A DNA stretch of 32,657 bases from Bacillota bacterium (GCA_021324255.1 JAJPJL010000101.1:1-32657), one strand, 5' to 3'; counted from the stretch's first letter, positions 1 through 9,103 are shown. Notes: generated from the letters alone by a model not told the origin. Numbers and translations are program-made.

Positions 1-16
1 AGAGCGCCAGGAGGCC

Positions 17-107
17 GGAGGGGTGGCCGAGCGGTCCAAGGCAACGGTTTGCTAAACCGTGACCCCTTAACCGGGGTCCGTGGGTTCGAATCCCACCCCC
101 TCCGCCA
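17..107 (+). tRNA. tRNA-Ser (anticodon GCU)
   Basis: Class II tRNA fold read directly. The acceptor arms GGAGGGG (17-23) and CCCCTCC (97-103) pair fully, followed by discriminator G and an encoded CCA (105-107). The anticodon stem ACGGT/ACCGT encloses the loop TTGCTAA, giving anticodon GCT, which reads serine AGC/AGU. A long variable arm with a CCCC/GGGG stem, typical of tRNA-Ser, precedes the T arm GTGGG-TTCGAAT-CCCAC. No second tRNA or integrase gene lies nearby, so there is no sign of use as an attachment site. Confidence 0.97.
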
Positions 108-172
108 CTTCAGAACAGAACCGGCGAACGCCGGGCGCAGGGCCCGCCTGCTCGCGCCCAAGCGTTCATGGT

Positions 173-550
173 TCAACTCGTCTTACGCGACCGCATGAGC
201 GGCAGGTCCAGTTCCACGCGGTCGTGCATGACCTTGGGTGTGATGCGACCGCGCGCGCCGCGTTCGAGGCGGACCAGGCCGTAGCCCTCCATGGTCCGCA
301 GCGTGCGCGAGAGGTTGGATTTGGCCTTGCCGGTGATCCGCGCCAGCTCATCCAGCGAGCCGGGCGCCTTCTCGGCGATGACACGCAGCAGCTCACGATT
401 GCCGGCCGAGAGCACCTTGGCGAAGGACTCGGTCGAGGTGAACCAGACCGTGGGCTCGTCCGTCGTCACGCGACACTCGCCGCGCGCGACGGCCATCGTG
501 CGCGCCTTCATCTCCTCGTAGCTGGCGATGCCGACCTTCAAGGTGGTCAT
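173..550 (-). CDS. Small winged-helix transcriptional regulator (HVO_A0114/COG4190-like)
   Basis: A protein of about 125 residues. The first ~45 residues (beginning MTTLKVGIASYEEMKAR) resemble the N-terminal part of small archaeal/bacterial predicted regulators of the HVO_A0114 type. The central part, with the segments LDELARITGKAKSNLSRTL and GYGLVRLERG, is a clear winged helix-turn-helix that would bind DNA. ATG at 550 was chosen; an in-frame TTG at 571 is the alternative and adds seven residues. The gene lies last on the minus-strand peptide-use cluster, about 65 nt after the M20 peptidase. It could be a local regulator or the antitoxin-like member of a pair, but no toxin gene is visible next to it. 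Family assignment is from memory of the motif; targets are unknown. Confidence 0.75.
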   Translation of the reverse strand: MTTLKVGIASYEEMKARTMAVARGECRVTTDEPTVWFTSTESFAKVLSAGNRELLRVIAEKAPGSLDELARITGKAKSNLSRTLRTMEGYGLVRLERGARGRITPKVMHDRVELDLPLMRSRKTS

Positions 551-614
551 GGGATCACCCGAAGCAACCAATGCAACAAGGGGCTTACGGCGCCGCTGGA
601 CGCGTGAGGATGAT

Positions 615-1886
615 TCACGGCTCCGCTACTCCACACCAGTCCAACACGAAGGCTGCCACAACTTTCGTGACCTCTCGGACGGTCTCGACTTCCACGTATT
701 CGTCCACGCCGTGCATCCCGGATCCTTGGGCCCCGAAGCAGGTGACGGGCACGCCGTAATATAGGCTGAAGAACCTCGCATCTGTCGTCGCGGTGGCGAT
801 TCCGGGTTGCAGTACCCGGCCGGTTACCCGATGATAGGCATCGGTGAGCACCTGAATCACGGGCGACTCTTGAAAATCCATTGTCGCCCCCTCCGCGTGA
901 AAACCATAGAATGTGATCTCGGGCGGATTCTTCTTGAGCCAGGTGTCGCGCTCCGCGGCGGCGAGCAGATGGCCGCGGACCATTGCCTTGGCGTCTTCAA
1001 TGCGCGTACCCGGATAAAACGCCATCCGGAAATCGAGTTCACAGTCCGCGGGAACGTTTGATGGCCAATCGCCTCCTCGGATGACCCCGGGATTAAAATT
1101 GATGGGCCAAGGGTGCGAGCGATAGGCCGGGTGCTTTGCATCGTTGAGCTGTGCTTCCAGTTCGCGCATCGCACGGATCAGGACGTACGTCTTTTCGATG
1201 GCGTTGACGGCCTGGTTCGCGCCCTGGACGTGCGCCGCCACCCCGCGCACCTTGAGCCGGCACCAGAGCACGCCCAACTGCGCCACGAGTGCCCGGTCGT
1301 GGAACGGTTCGGCAATCAAACAGCCGTCGCCGAGGTACCCGCGCGCCAAACAGGCCAGCGTTCCGTTGCCCGTACACTCTTCCTCGATCACCGACTGGAG
1401 AATGACGTCGCCCTTGAGCCGAACGCCGGCAGCCTGGATCGCGCGCACCGCCCATGCCATCGCGCTGACACCGGACTTCATGTCGCAAGCGCCGCGTCCG
1501 TAGAGGCGGCCGTTCTCGATTTCGGCCCCCCACGGGTCGTGCCGCCACCGACTGACCGGCTCCGGGCTAACGACATCAACGTGGCCGTTCAACACGAGCG
1601 ACCGCCCGCCGCCGGCGGGAGACCGCCAGATTCCGACGACATTGGGCCGGTTGCGGTAGCTCCACTCGGGCGGAGAAAAGCCCCGTAGCGGTGAGATCGC
1701 TCCGATATCGGGCTCAAAGGCCGCGACGTCGAGTCCCATCTCGTCGAACAGCGCGCTCATCAGCCGCTGAGCTCCGGCCTCCTGTCCCAGCACGCTCGGC
1801 TGGCGGACGAGAGCCTGCAAATGCCGGACCTGCCGCTCCCATCCTGAGTCGACCGCGTCCATGACGCTCCGCGTCAGCGCGTCCAT
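615..1886 (-). CDS. M20 family metallopeptidase (ArgE/DapE/CPG2 type)
   Basis: A cytoplasmic di-zinc hydrolase of about 423 residues that should remove an acyl or amino-acid group from a small amide or peptide substrate; the substrate cannot be read. Family landmarks are present: NGHVDVV (His102, Asp104), GRGACDMKSG (bridging Asp135), the catalytic Glu pair VIEEE (169-170), AEP (Glu193) and a C-terminal metal His in GSGMHGVDE. The central dimerisation domain lies between about residues 200 and 310. ATG at 1886 starts 10 nt after the M28 stop; an in-frame TTG at 1910 would overlap that gene by 14 nt. It is co-oriented with M28, the Opp-type permeases and a binding protein, which suggests it finishes hydrolysis of imported peptides or N-acyl amino acids. 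Confidence 0.93.
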   Translation of the reverse strand: MDALTRSVMDAVDSGWERQVRHLQALVRQPSVLGQEAGAQRLMSALFDEMGLDVAAFEPDIGAISPLRGFSPPEWSYRNRPNVVGIWRSPAGGGRSLVLNGHVDVVSPEPVSRWRHDPWGAEIENGRLYGRGACDMKSGVSAMAWAVRAIQAAGVRLKGDVILQSVIEEECTGNGTLACLARGYLGDGCLIAEPFHDRALVAQLGVLWCRLKVRGVAAHVQGANQAVNAIEKTYVLIRAMRELEAQLNDAKHPAYRSHPWPINFNPGVIRGGDWPSNVPADCELDFRMAFYPGTRIEDAKAMVRGHLLAAAERDTWLKKNPPEITFYGFHAEGATMDFQESPVIQVLTDAYHRVTGRVLQPGIATATTDARFFSLYYGVPVTCFGAQGSGMHGVDEYVEVETVREVTKVVAAFVLDWCGVAEP

Positions 1887-1896
1887 GACTCGAGCG

Positions 1897-3663
1897 TCAG
1901 GCCTTCGCAAGGTCCGAGGCGGTCTCCAGCGCGTACGTCACGGCGTCCGTCACACGATTGCGCTCGCGCACGAGTTCGCCCCACCACAGCATCCGAACGT
2001 CCGGCGATTCGTCGTGCTGCCGCAGAACGCCGGCGTTCGCAAGACTGGGGACCCAGCGGGAGAGCGCGCTGAGCCCGTAGGTATCCTGCCCGTACCGGCC
2101 GACCACACTACCCAAGACGGGGATCAGCGCCCGGCTGATTCGCTTCAGCCCGGCGTTCATGCGCGCCGCCTCCGCCTTCAGTCCGGCAGACCGGCCGTCC
2201 CGATCCAGTTTCGCCGCCAGGCCGTTGGCCTGTTGGTACAATCGAGCGGCGGCGGCGGCAAACTCACGCGCCAGTCCGATGGTCGCCTCGAGACCAAGAG
2301 AATCGTCCGCGGCGCGACGATATTCGTCGAGCGCCTCGACCAAAATGCGGGCGGGCTCCCGGAAGTCGTACGGCAGGATCGGCCGCGTCGCGAGCTCCCA
2401 GGCGTAGGCGAGCGAGATCCGGAGGTCCTGACGGAGCACCGTCTTGTCGGCCACGTCCATCGTGTCCTCGGTGCTCTGGTACCAGGGCCCCAGAATGGCG
2501 CCGTGCCAGCGCTTGATGAGCTCCGGAGGAAACTCGCTGCGGCCGCTGATCGACGCGACGCCGACGCCGAAAAAGGACTGGTCGCCTGTCTTCGCCAGTT
2601 TGCGCGGCTCTGTACCGTATCCGAGCGCGCGCGGCATGACGTCGCGATGCCAGGTCCACAGCTCGGGCGAGAGCGTCGCCTCGTAGTGCTGCGCATGCCT
2701 CATGCCCGGCGAGTCGATGTTCAAGTATCCGATCAGGCCACGCGTGATCGGATCCCAGTAATGGTCGACGAACCACGTCGAACCCACCATGATGCCGTTC
2801 TCGTGAGCTTGCCAGAAGGCGATCTGCACGTCGCGAAGCAGTTCGCCGCGGTGCGCGGCGAGGACCCGCGCGATCTCGAGCGTCACCGCGTTCCCGGAGG
2901 CGTTGTCCGTCGCGCCGCCGCCCCACGAGTCCATGTGATCGGCCACCAGAATCCAATCGCCGGTCGTGCCGGCCCCGAGCACGCCGTGGGGTTGCGTCAG
3001 CGTCCGCCATTCGCGCCCGCCTTTGGCCACGATCCGGGCCAGGGCACGGCCCCGGCGGCACTCCTCGCGCAACGCGACGCCGTCGCGGCGCGCGATGCCG
3101 ATGGCCGGCAGATTGGGCATCTTGTGCACGTCGTCCACCGTGGGGTTACCCCAGACCGGCTTGACCGTGCCCATCGGGATCGAAGGATTGTCGTCGTCGC
3201 CCCAGTTGATGAGAATGATCCCGATCGCGCCGTGTTCCGTCGCGATCCGCATCTTCTCCGGCCGTGGGGGCGCGTAGGACAGCTCGGCGAGGACGATTTT
3301 GCCCTGGGCGTCCCGTCCCCGGTAGTCGCCCTCGCCGCCTGATCCCAGGTACAGCAGTTCGCCCTCCAGCCCTTCCGGCGGGGTGCTCGTGCTGTGGGCG
3401 AACGTCATCGCCTCGATCGTGCGCGGCGACGGGGCAGTGACCACGAGCGCGCCGCGCTGCGGAAGGCTGACGACGCCGAGGAACTTGTCCTGATGCGCGT
3501 CAAGGCCGTACGCACGAAGCCGTTCGGTCAGGTAATCTGCCTGCTGCTGCGCCGCCGGCCAGCCGGAAATGCGCTCCGGCACCTCGCGCGACATCCATTC
3601 CATGTGCTCCCACGCCCTGTCCACCGACGCTTCGTCCAGGATCGCCCGCAGTTCGGTCCCCAT
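1897..3663 (-). CDS. M28 family metallopeptidase with PA domain insert
   Basis: A predicted zinc aminopeptidase of 588 residues. An N-terminal segment with a PA (protease-associated) domain spans about residues 100-215. It is followed by the M28 catalytic core with ADHMDSWGGGATDNASG (His243, Asp253), QAHENG (Glu287/288 region) and NIDSPG (Asp317). The C-terminal ~170 residues form a helical extension seen in some M28 members. No signal peptide is evident, so it is probably cytoplasmic. ATG at 3663 is preceded by GGAGGG at a good distance and abuts the TGA of the upstream 62-codon ORF, so translational coupling is likely. It sits between the transporter genes and the M20 peptidase and probably degrades imported peptides. 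Confidence 0.92.
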   Translation of the reverse strand: MGTELRAILDEASVDRAWEHMEWMSREVPERISGWPAAQQQADYLTERLRAYGLDAHQDKFLGVVSLPQRGALVVTAPSPRTIEAMTFAHSTSTPPEGLEGELLYLGSGGEGDYRGRDAQGKIVLAELSYAPPRPEKMRIATEHGAIGIILINWGDDDNPSIPMGTVKPVWGNPTVDDVHKMPNLPAIGIARRDGVALREECRRGRALARIVAKGGREWRTLTQPHGVLGAGTTGDWILVADHMDSWGGGATDNASGNAVTLEIARVLAAHRGELLRDVQIAFWQAHENGIMVGSTWFVDHYWDPITRGLIGYLNIDSPGMRHAQHYEATLSPELWTWHRDVMPRALGYGTEPRKLAKTGDQSFFGVGVASISGRSEFPPELIKRWHGAILGPWYQSTEDTMDVADKTVLRQDLRISLAYAWELATRPILPYDFREPARILVEALDEYRRAADDSLGLEATIGLAREFAAAAARLYQQANGLAAKLDRDGRSAGLKAEAARMNAGLKRISRALIPVLGSVVGRYGQDTYGLSALSRWVPSLANAGVLRQHDESPDVRMLWWGELVRERNRVTDAVTYALETASDLAKA

Positions 3664-3852
3664 TCACCATCCCTCCATGCGGCGTGCCGCTCCGCAACAG
3701 ATCACGGCTTGTACTGCCATCGGACCGTCACGGCGGCCGCGCACGACGTGAAACGTCTGCTGCATGATGGCCCCGCTCACCGTGGTGCCGACCGGCACCG
3801 GAAAGAACGCCTTCGTGCCGGCCGGAACGTCAGCCGCCGAGTCGACGCGCAT
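3664..3852 (-). pseudogene. 62-codon ORF, probably the truncated N-terminus of an M14/aspartoacylase-like gene
   Basis: This ORF begins at ATG 3852 behind a strong ribosome binding site (GGAGGTGACG). Its TGA (3666-3664) directly touches the ATG of the M28 gene. The protein starts MRVDSAADVPAGTKAF; the stretch QTFHVVRGRRDGPMAVQAV resembles the first beta strands of succinylglutamate desuccinylase/aspartoacylase-like M14 enzymes, which usually continue with a metal-binding His-Gly-x-Glu. Here it ends instead with ICCGAARRMEGW. The most economical reading is an in-frame-looking deletion remnant that still carries its ribosome binding site and now feeds ribosomes into the M28 gene. It could alternatively be a real small leader protein. 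The M14 resemblance is by eye and needs a profile search. Confidence 0.5.
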
Positions 3853-3866
3853 CGTCACCTCCGACG

Positions 3867-4685
3867 CTACGAGATGCGGACCGCCAGCACATCTTGAAGT
3901 CCGTCGCCGAGGAAGTTAAAGGCCATGACGGTGACCATCAGCGCGAGGCCGGGCGCCGTGAGCAGCCACGGCGCCGTGCTGATGTACGTCCGGCTGTCGA
4001 CAAGCATCACGCCCCACTCGGCGCGCGGCGGCTGGGCTCCAAGGCCGAGAAACCCGAGCCCCGCGGCGGCCTGGATCGCGATCGCGACGAGCAGCGTCGC
4101 CTGCACGAGCAGCACGCTCACACTGTTGGGCAGCACGTGATGCCGCAGCAGACGCCACTCGCCGGCGCCCGCGGCCCGCGCGGCCTCCACGTACGTCTCC
4201 TCGCGGAGGGACAGCACTACCGCACGCGCCAGACGGGCAAATCGCGGCGTCGAGGACACCCCCACCGCGACCATGGTGTTGGCAAGGCCCGGACCGAGCG
4301 CCGCCACGACCGCGATGGCCAGCAGGATCTCCGGAAACGCCATCAGGACGTCGACGGCCCGCATCAACGTCTCGTCGACCCATCGCCCGAACCACCCGGC
4401 CGCGAAGCCGATCGCGGTGCCGACGGTGAAGGCGATCGCCAGGACGGCGGCGCCGATGACGAGGGACGTGCGGGCGCCGTAGATGACCCTGCTCAGGAGA
4501 TCGCGGCCCAGTTGATCCGTCCCAAGGGGATGGCGGACGCTGGGCGGTTGCGCCACGTCGCGCAGATTCTGCGCGATCGGGCTGTACGGTGCAAGCCAGG
4601 GCGCCAGCAAGGCGACCACGATGACGAGCCCGACGATGCCGCCGGCCCAAGCCACGCGTCCACTCCGCCGGAGGCGCCTCCACAC
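3867..4685 (-). CDS. Peptide/nickel-type ABC transporter permease (DppC/OppC family)
   Basis: An inner-membrane permease of 272 residues that pairs with the DppB-type subunit to form the translocation channel for peptides or similar solutes. It has an N-terminal transmembrane helix (AGGIVGLVIVVALLAPWLA), the family hallmark HPLGTDQLGRDLLSRVIYGA, five further hydrophobic segments, and the EAA cytoplasmic loop YVEAARAAGAGEWRLLRHHV that would contact an ATPase. A much longer open frame extends upstream but overlaps dppB and lacks family sequence. GTG at 4685, 2 nt after the dppB stop, gives the normal family length. No ATPase gene follows; the 62-codon remnant ORF comes next. Confidence 0.93.
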   Translation of the reverse strand: MWRRLRRSGRVAWAGGIVGLVIVVALLAPWLAPYSPIAQNLRDVAQPPSVRHPLGTDQLGRDLLSRVIYGARTSLVIGAAVLAIAFTVGTAIGFAAGWFGRWVDETLMRAVDVLMAFPEILLAIAVVAALGPGLANTMVAVGVSSTPRFARLARAVVLSLREETYVEAARAAGAGEWRLLRHHVLPNSVSVLLVQATLLVAIAIQAAAGLGFLGLGAQPPRAEWGVMLVDSRTYISTAPWLLTAPGLALMVTVMAFNFLGDGLQDVLAVRIS

Positions 4686-4687
4686 GA

Positions 4688-5608
4688 CTACTGGTACCGG
4701 ATGCGCGGGTCCACGAGCGCGTACAGCAGGTCCGTCGCAACGTTGAGGGCGATGAGCGTCAGCGCGACCAGCAGGATGCCGCCCTGCACGACCGGGTAAT
4801 CGCGCTGCATGATGGCGTCCACCAGTAGGCGGCCGAGCCCCGGCCATACGAATACGGTCTCCGTGAGCACGGCCCCTCCGAGCAGATAGCCGAATTGCAG
4901 AGCCCCGACGGTTATGATCGGAATCGCAGCGTTGCTCAGCATGTGCCGCCAAAGCACCCGCGGCTGCGACAGCCCTTTGGCCCAGGCCGTCCGGACGTAC
5001 GGCTGCTGCAGCACCTCGAGCAGGCTGCTGCGGGCGATCCGCGACACCAGCGCGGTCGCGTTGAGCCCAAGCGTGGCCACCGGCAGCACGAACGTCGCCG
5101 GTCCCCCCATCCCGGTCGCGGGCACGAGCTGAAGCTGCACGGCGAACACGAGCATCAAGAGCAGCCCGAGCCAGAAGATGGGCATGGAGACACCGGCCAG
5201 CGCGATGACCGTAAAGATGTGATCCCACATCGAACCACGGTGAACTGCGGCAACGATGCCCCAGGCACCGCCGACCAGAAGCGCGAACGCCATCCCTCCA
5301 ACCGCCAGCTTCAGCGTGTTGCCGAACCGATAGAGGAGCTGGGGCAGCACGGCCTGCTGTGTCACGAGCGACCGTCCAAGGTCGGCCCGCAACAGACGGC
5401 CGGCCCACTTGAAATACTGTTCGGCCAGAGGGCGATCAAGGCCCAGCTGGTGCCGGATAGCCTCGATGCCCTCGCCTGTCGTGCCGGTGCCCGCGATCAC
5501 CTCCGCCGGATCGCCGGGGACAAGGTGCAGAATCAGAAACACGACGATCGACACGCCGACAAGCACCGGCACAAGCGCGAGCAATCGCCGGGCCAGAAAC
5601 CGGCTCAT
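4688..5608 (-). CDS. Peptide/nickel-type ABC transporter permease (DppB/OppB family)
   Basis: A membrane permease of 306 residues. It opens with the characteristic first helix MSRFLARRLLALVPVLVGVS and the conserved VPGDPAE motif after it, followed by a periplasmic loop (residues ~50-95) and five more transmembrane helices. The EAA loop YVRTAWAKGLSQPRVLWRHM lies before the last two helices, and the protein ends ALVDPRIRYQ, as is usual for this family. ATG at 5608 is 12 nt after the stop of the substrate-binding protein gene and the gene is packed against dppC, so all three are co-transcribed. The solute is not defined; flanking peptidases favour peptides. Confidence 0.94.
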   Translation of the reverse strand: MSRFLARRLLALVPVLVGVSIVVFLILHLVPGDPAEVIAGTGTTGEGIEAIRHQLGLDRPLAEQYFKWAGRLLRADLGRSLVTQQAVLPQLLYRFGNTLKLAVGGMAFALLVGGAWGIVAAVHRGSMWDHIFTVIALAGVSMPIFWLGLLLMLVFAVQLQLVPATGMGGPATFVLPVATLGLNATALVSRIARSSLLEVLQQPYVRTAWAKGLSQPRVLWRHMLSNAAIPIITVGALQFGYLLGGAVLTETVFVWPGLGRLLVDAIMQRDYPVVQGGILLVALTLIALNVATDLLYALVDPRIRYQ

Positions 5609-5620
5609 GCCGGGTCGCCG

Positions 5621-7255
5621 CTAACCCACCCACGTTTGCCTGAGATCGAACGCCTCCGAGGGCAGCGCGATGAGGCCATGGACGTTGCTCCGCAGTCCCA
5701 GCACCTGCCGGTAGGTAAAGAGAAATAGCCACGGCGCGTCGTTGACGACGAGCCGCTGAACGTCGGCATAGACCTGTTTCCGCGTCGCCTGATCTACCGT
5801 CTCGTCGCCCTTGGCGACCAGCGCGTCGACCTGCGGGTTCTTGTAGAACATCGTGTTCCAACCCTTCGGCGGCCACTCCGAGCTCCGGAACACGAGGTCG
5901 GCGACAAAACCGATCTCGCCCGTCCCGGACTCCCATGCCAGGAGATACAGGTGAACCGTATTCTGATCCAGCGGCTTCCGGAGCAGGTCTAAGTAGCGGG
6001 CCCACTCGATGACCTGGACCTGCGCCTGCACGCCGATCTGCGCCAACTGGCCCTGCACCGCGACAGCCGTTTCCTTGTCCTGCGGGTACCGTCCCTGCGG
6101 CGTCCAAATCGTGGTATGGAAGCCGTTCGGATACCCGGCCGCCGCGAGGAGCTGCTTGGCCCTGGCGGGATCGTAGCGATAGATCGGCTGCGCCGCGTAG
6201 CCCCAGGTGATCGGCGCCACGAACGAATCGGCGGGCGTGCCGAGACCGCGCAACAGGCCCTCGACCAACCCGCCGCGGTCGACGGCGAAGTTCAACGCTT
6301 GCCGCAGCCGCCGATCGGTGAGCGGGTCCTTCTGCACGTTGATCCCGATATGCGCAACGCGGTTGCCTTCTCTCACGGCCACGGTGACTCCCGGCCGGCC
6401 CCGCAGGCGCTGTATCTCAGATGGGGGCACGTTGACGATGACCTGCGCCTGGTTCGTTTCCAGCTGCGCGACCCGCGTCGCGTCCTCCGACACCGCCGTG
6501 AACGTCACCGAGCTCAGGTAGGGCCGGCCCGCCCAGTAGTGCTCGAACCGTTTGACGGTAATGCTCTGTCCCGGGATTTGACTGCTGAAGCTGTAGGCGC
6601 CGGTTCCGACCGGATGCGTCGCAATATCCTTGCCATACCGTCGCAGCGCAGCGGGGCTGATGATCAGGGCCGCCTCGCTCGCCAGATGCGGCAGCATCGC
6701 GCCGTACGGTGTCTTGGTCTTGATGCGAACCGTGAGCGAATCCACCACATCAACGCTGTCGATCATGTCGAAGAGATAATGATAGGGAAGCTTCTGGCTC
6801 GGATCGACCAGTCGGTCCAGGCTTGCCTTTACGGCGGACGCATCGAACCGGGTGCCGTCCTGGAACGTCACGCGCGGACGAAGAAAGAATGTCCAGACGG
6901 TGCCGTCGGGCGAGACAGTCCACCGCGTGGCGAGACCGGGCCGGAGGCCGCCGCTCGCATCGAGATCGACGAGCCCTTCGTACATGCTGCGCTTGACGGT
7001 CTCCGCGAGCGTCGACGTGGGAACCGCGGGGTCAAGTGAGGTCACCGGGGCGCCAAGCGCGACGGTGAGCGCCGCGTTGTAGTTCGGGCGGGCCCCGGCC
7101 ACCGGCGCCGCAAACGCCGCCGAGGCGCGAGACAGCATGGGCCACGCGGCCGTCCCCGCGGCCAGTACCGCCGAATCGACGAGCAGCCTTCGACGTCCCA
7201 CCCGCCGCGCCGCCTGCGTACCGGCCGGTGAGTCTCTCCTCGCATCTGCCCCCAT
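5621..7255 (-). CDS. ABC transporter substrate-binding protein, family 5 (DppA/OppA type), Tat-exported
   Basis: An extracytoplasmic binding protein of about 544 residues that delivers its solute to the DppB/DppC-type permeases downstream. A twin-arginine-like signal (RVGRRRLLVDSAVLAAG) is followed by an Ala-rich cleavage region near ASAAFAAP. The mature domain carries family-5 landmarks: YEGLVDLD, LRPRVTFQDGTRFDA, GTGAYSF, RRLRQALNFAVDR and the C-terminal YKNPQVDALVAKGDE. ATG at 7255 was chosen because it follows a GGAGGAGGGGAGAGGG stretch; an upstream in-frame ATG at 7276 lacks a ribosome binding site. It lies between the M24 peptidase gene and dppB. Ligand specificity cannot be read. Confidence 0.93.
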   Translation of the reverse strand: MGADARRDSPAGTQAARRVGRRRLLVDSAVLAAGTAAWPMLSRASAAFAAPVAGARPNYNAALTVALGAPVTSLDPAVPTSTLAETVKRSMYEGLVDLDASGGLRPGLATRWTVSPDGTVWTFFLRPRVTFQDGTRFDASAVKASLDRLVDPSQKLPYHYLFDMIDSVDVVDSLTVRIKTKTPYGAMLPHLASEAALIISPAALRRYGKDIATHPVGTGAYSFSSQIPGQSITVKRFEHYWAGRPYLSSVTFTAVSEDATRVAQLETNQAQVIVNVPPSEIQRLRGRPGVTVAVREGNRVAHIGINVQKDPLTDRRLRQALNFAVDRGGLVEGLLRGLGTPADSFVAPITWGYAAQPIYRYDPARAKQLLAAAGYPNGFHTTIWTPQGRYPQDKETAVAVQGQLAQIGVQAQVQVIEWARYLDLLRKPLDQNTVHLYLLAWESGTGEIGFVADLVFRSSEWPPKGWNTMFYKNPQVDALVAKGDETVDQATRKQVYADVQRLVVNDAPWLFLFTYRQVLGLRSNVHGLIALPSEAFDLRQTWVG

Positions 7256-7294
7256 CCCTCTCCCCTCCTCCGCCATCGCGCTACGGCTTCGAGC

Positions 7295-9100
7295 TTACGG
7301 CTCCCACACCCAACCGGTATGGCGGGTCAGGTTAACCCCGCCTTGGCCATCGACGAACCACGCGTCTTCTACGGCAACAACGGTCCGGTCGTGCGGCCAC
7401 ACGAGCTCCACGCACGCCATCATGCCGTCCTCCAGGATGGCCCGCACGCCGGCTGCAAAACGCACCGTACACGGTGTCTGCCGCGCCAGCCCGTGGCCGC
7501 AATCGCGCGCATACCCTTCGGCCGCTGTTTTGGACGCTAAGAACCCGAGGGCGCGAAAGTGGCGCTCGTGCTCCTTGAGCGCCGCCACCCCCGACGCGTA
7601 GACCTCAGCGCCGGATCGCCCGGGCCGTATCGCGCGGGGAAGATCGTTGCGCACGATCGCGTCGAGCGCGGCATTCATCTCCGAGGCTTCGGACCCGAAC
7701 GCGCACGTGCGCGCAAGATCCGAACAACCGCGGATCAGGCCGCGACGATCGAGTACGAGCGTCCCCACGTCGAACTTGATCGTCTGCGTGTCGGCGGTGA
7801 TGGGAAACGAACTGGGCATCGCCGGGTACAGCGTTCGTTCGCCGGCCTGAATGATCTCGAAATAGGGGAGGAGCCGCGCCGTCATCCCGAGCGACGCCGC
7901 AAACCGCTCCAACGCGGACCGGTAGACGACCGCCAGATCCTCCTCGGCGTAATGCTGACCGGCAGCGCTCAACGCCTGCGCGCGCTGAATCGCAACGTCC
8001 ATTCCTTGAACCGCCGAGAGGGATGCCAGCAGGAAGGCGGGCGCATTCGCCGCCGCCATCCGGTCTTCCCAGCGTCGGACCGTCTCGGAGGCCGGGACAC
8101 ATCGACCGTACCGCTCGTTGAGAGACCGGAGGACGCCCACGGAGAGGTGAAGCTCCTCGTATCCAATCCGTCCGGACGCAAGTGCGGCGACCGCGCTGGC
8201 AAGATCTCCGGAGCGCGCGATGGCAGCCGCGGGGAAGGGAAGGTTGCTTGATTCGGCCAGCAGAATGACCTCAGGCTCGCCGCGCAAGTACAGCACGGCG
8301 GCTCGTGCCCGCGCGATTTCCCGGAACGACAACCCTGTGAGCCCTTGGACGTGCAGCGGCGAGGTCGCCAAGACGCCGTCAAGCTCGGCCTCTTGCAACG
8401 TGGCGTCAAGCACCGTGAACCGTGACGGTGCGGCCGCCTCACAGACGGCATCCCTTCGGGAATCCTCCAGGCACCTGGCGGCGCGGCGGGCTGCCGCGCG
8501 CAACTCCGGATCGTCGGCCTCCCATCGCGCATCGACGTCAGCGGCCGACAGCCGGAAAGCATGCACCGGTGCGAGCGACGCCGGCGATGTCACCTCAACG
8601 TCGACCGACTTCGCCAGCGTTTCGTACAGTGCGGCGGGCGCATCCGCGTCCAGCCTGATTGAGGCGCCACCAGTGACTCGAGCCACGGCGTCAGACAATC
8701 CCGGCCTGGGCCGCGTGCCCCACGTGAAGTAATAACCGTGGAGAACGACCGGCGCCGGCTTTGCCCATGCCAGCGCGGGCTGCTCGGACTCGGGCACAAA
8801 CACTGCCACGGTTTGATCGCCGCGCCGCAGCACGAGAGGACGCACCATGTCCGTGGCATCCATCACGATCGACGGAAACACCAACCGGCACACACATGCC
8901 TGGCCTAAGACATCGGCCGCTACCTTCGCGGAGTGCGTCAGCTCCAGTTGGGCAGTTGCGGCTCCGTTCATAGTCGGACCATCGCCGGCCCGGCGCGGCC
9001 ACTCGGACGCAGCAGTAACCTTTCGTACCGCCTGCGCGGCCATACGCGCTGAGGGCAGGAAGAAGGTCTTTTCATGAGAAGATAACTGCCATGCCATCAT
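7295..9100 (-). CDS. M24 family metallopeptidase (Xaa-Pro aminopeptidase/creatinase-like)
   Basis: A pita-bread-fold dimetal enzyme, probably an aminopeptidase acting on Xaa-Pro or a related amide. The C-terminal catalytic domain shows the metal ligands in order: IKFDVGTLV (Asp), GCSDLAR (Asp), DCGHGL (His), ACVELVWP (Glu) and VEDAWFV (Glu). The N-terminal ~250 residues are a divergent creatinase-like domain. The start is uncertain: tandem ATGs at 9100/9103 give about 601 residues, an ATG at 8971 gives about 558, and none has a clear ribosome binding site. The open frame reaches 9271 but would then overlap the divergent GntR gene, so I rejected the longest form. It heads the peptide-use cluster, 39 nt before the binding-protein gene, and is probably controlled by the adjacent regulator. 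Confidence 0.88.
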   Translation of the reverse strand: MMAWQLSSHEKTFFLPSARMAAQAVRKVTAASEWPRRAGDGPTMNGAATAQLELTHSAKVAADVLGQACVCRLVFPSIVMDATDMVRPLVLRRGDQTVAVFVPESEQPALAWAKPAPVVLHGYYFTWGTRPRPGLSDAVARVTGGASIRLDADAPAALYETLAKSVDVEVTSPASLAPVHAFRLSAADVDARWEADDPELRAAARRAARCLEDSRRDAVCEAAAPSRFTVLDATLQEAELDGVLATSPLHVQGLTGLSFREIARARAAVLYLRGEPEVILLAESSNLPFPAAAIARSGDLASAVAALASGRIGYEELHLSVGVLRSLNERYGRCVPASETVRRWEDRMAAANAPAFLLASLSAVQGMDVAIQRAQALSAAGQHYAEEDLAVVYRSALERFAASLGMTARLLPYFEIIQAGERTLYPAMPSSFPITADTQTIKFDVGTLVLDRRGLIRGCSDLARTCAFGSEASEMNAALDAIVRNDLPRAIRPGRSGAEVYASGVAALKEHERHFRALGFLASKTAAEGYARDCGHGLARQTPCTVRFAAGVRAILEDGMMACVELVWPHDRTVVAVEDAWFVDGQGGVNLTRHTGWVWEP

Positions 9101-9103
9101 ACT

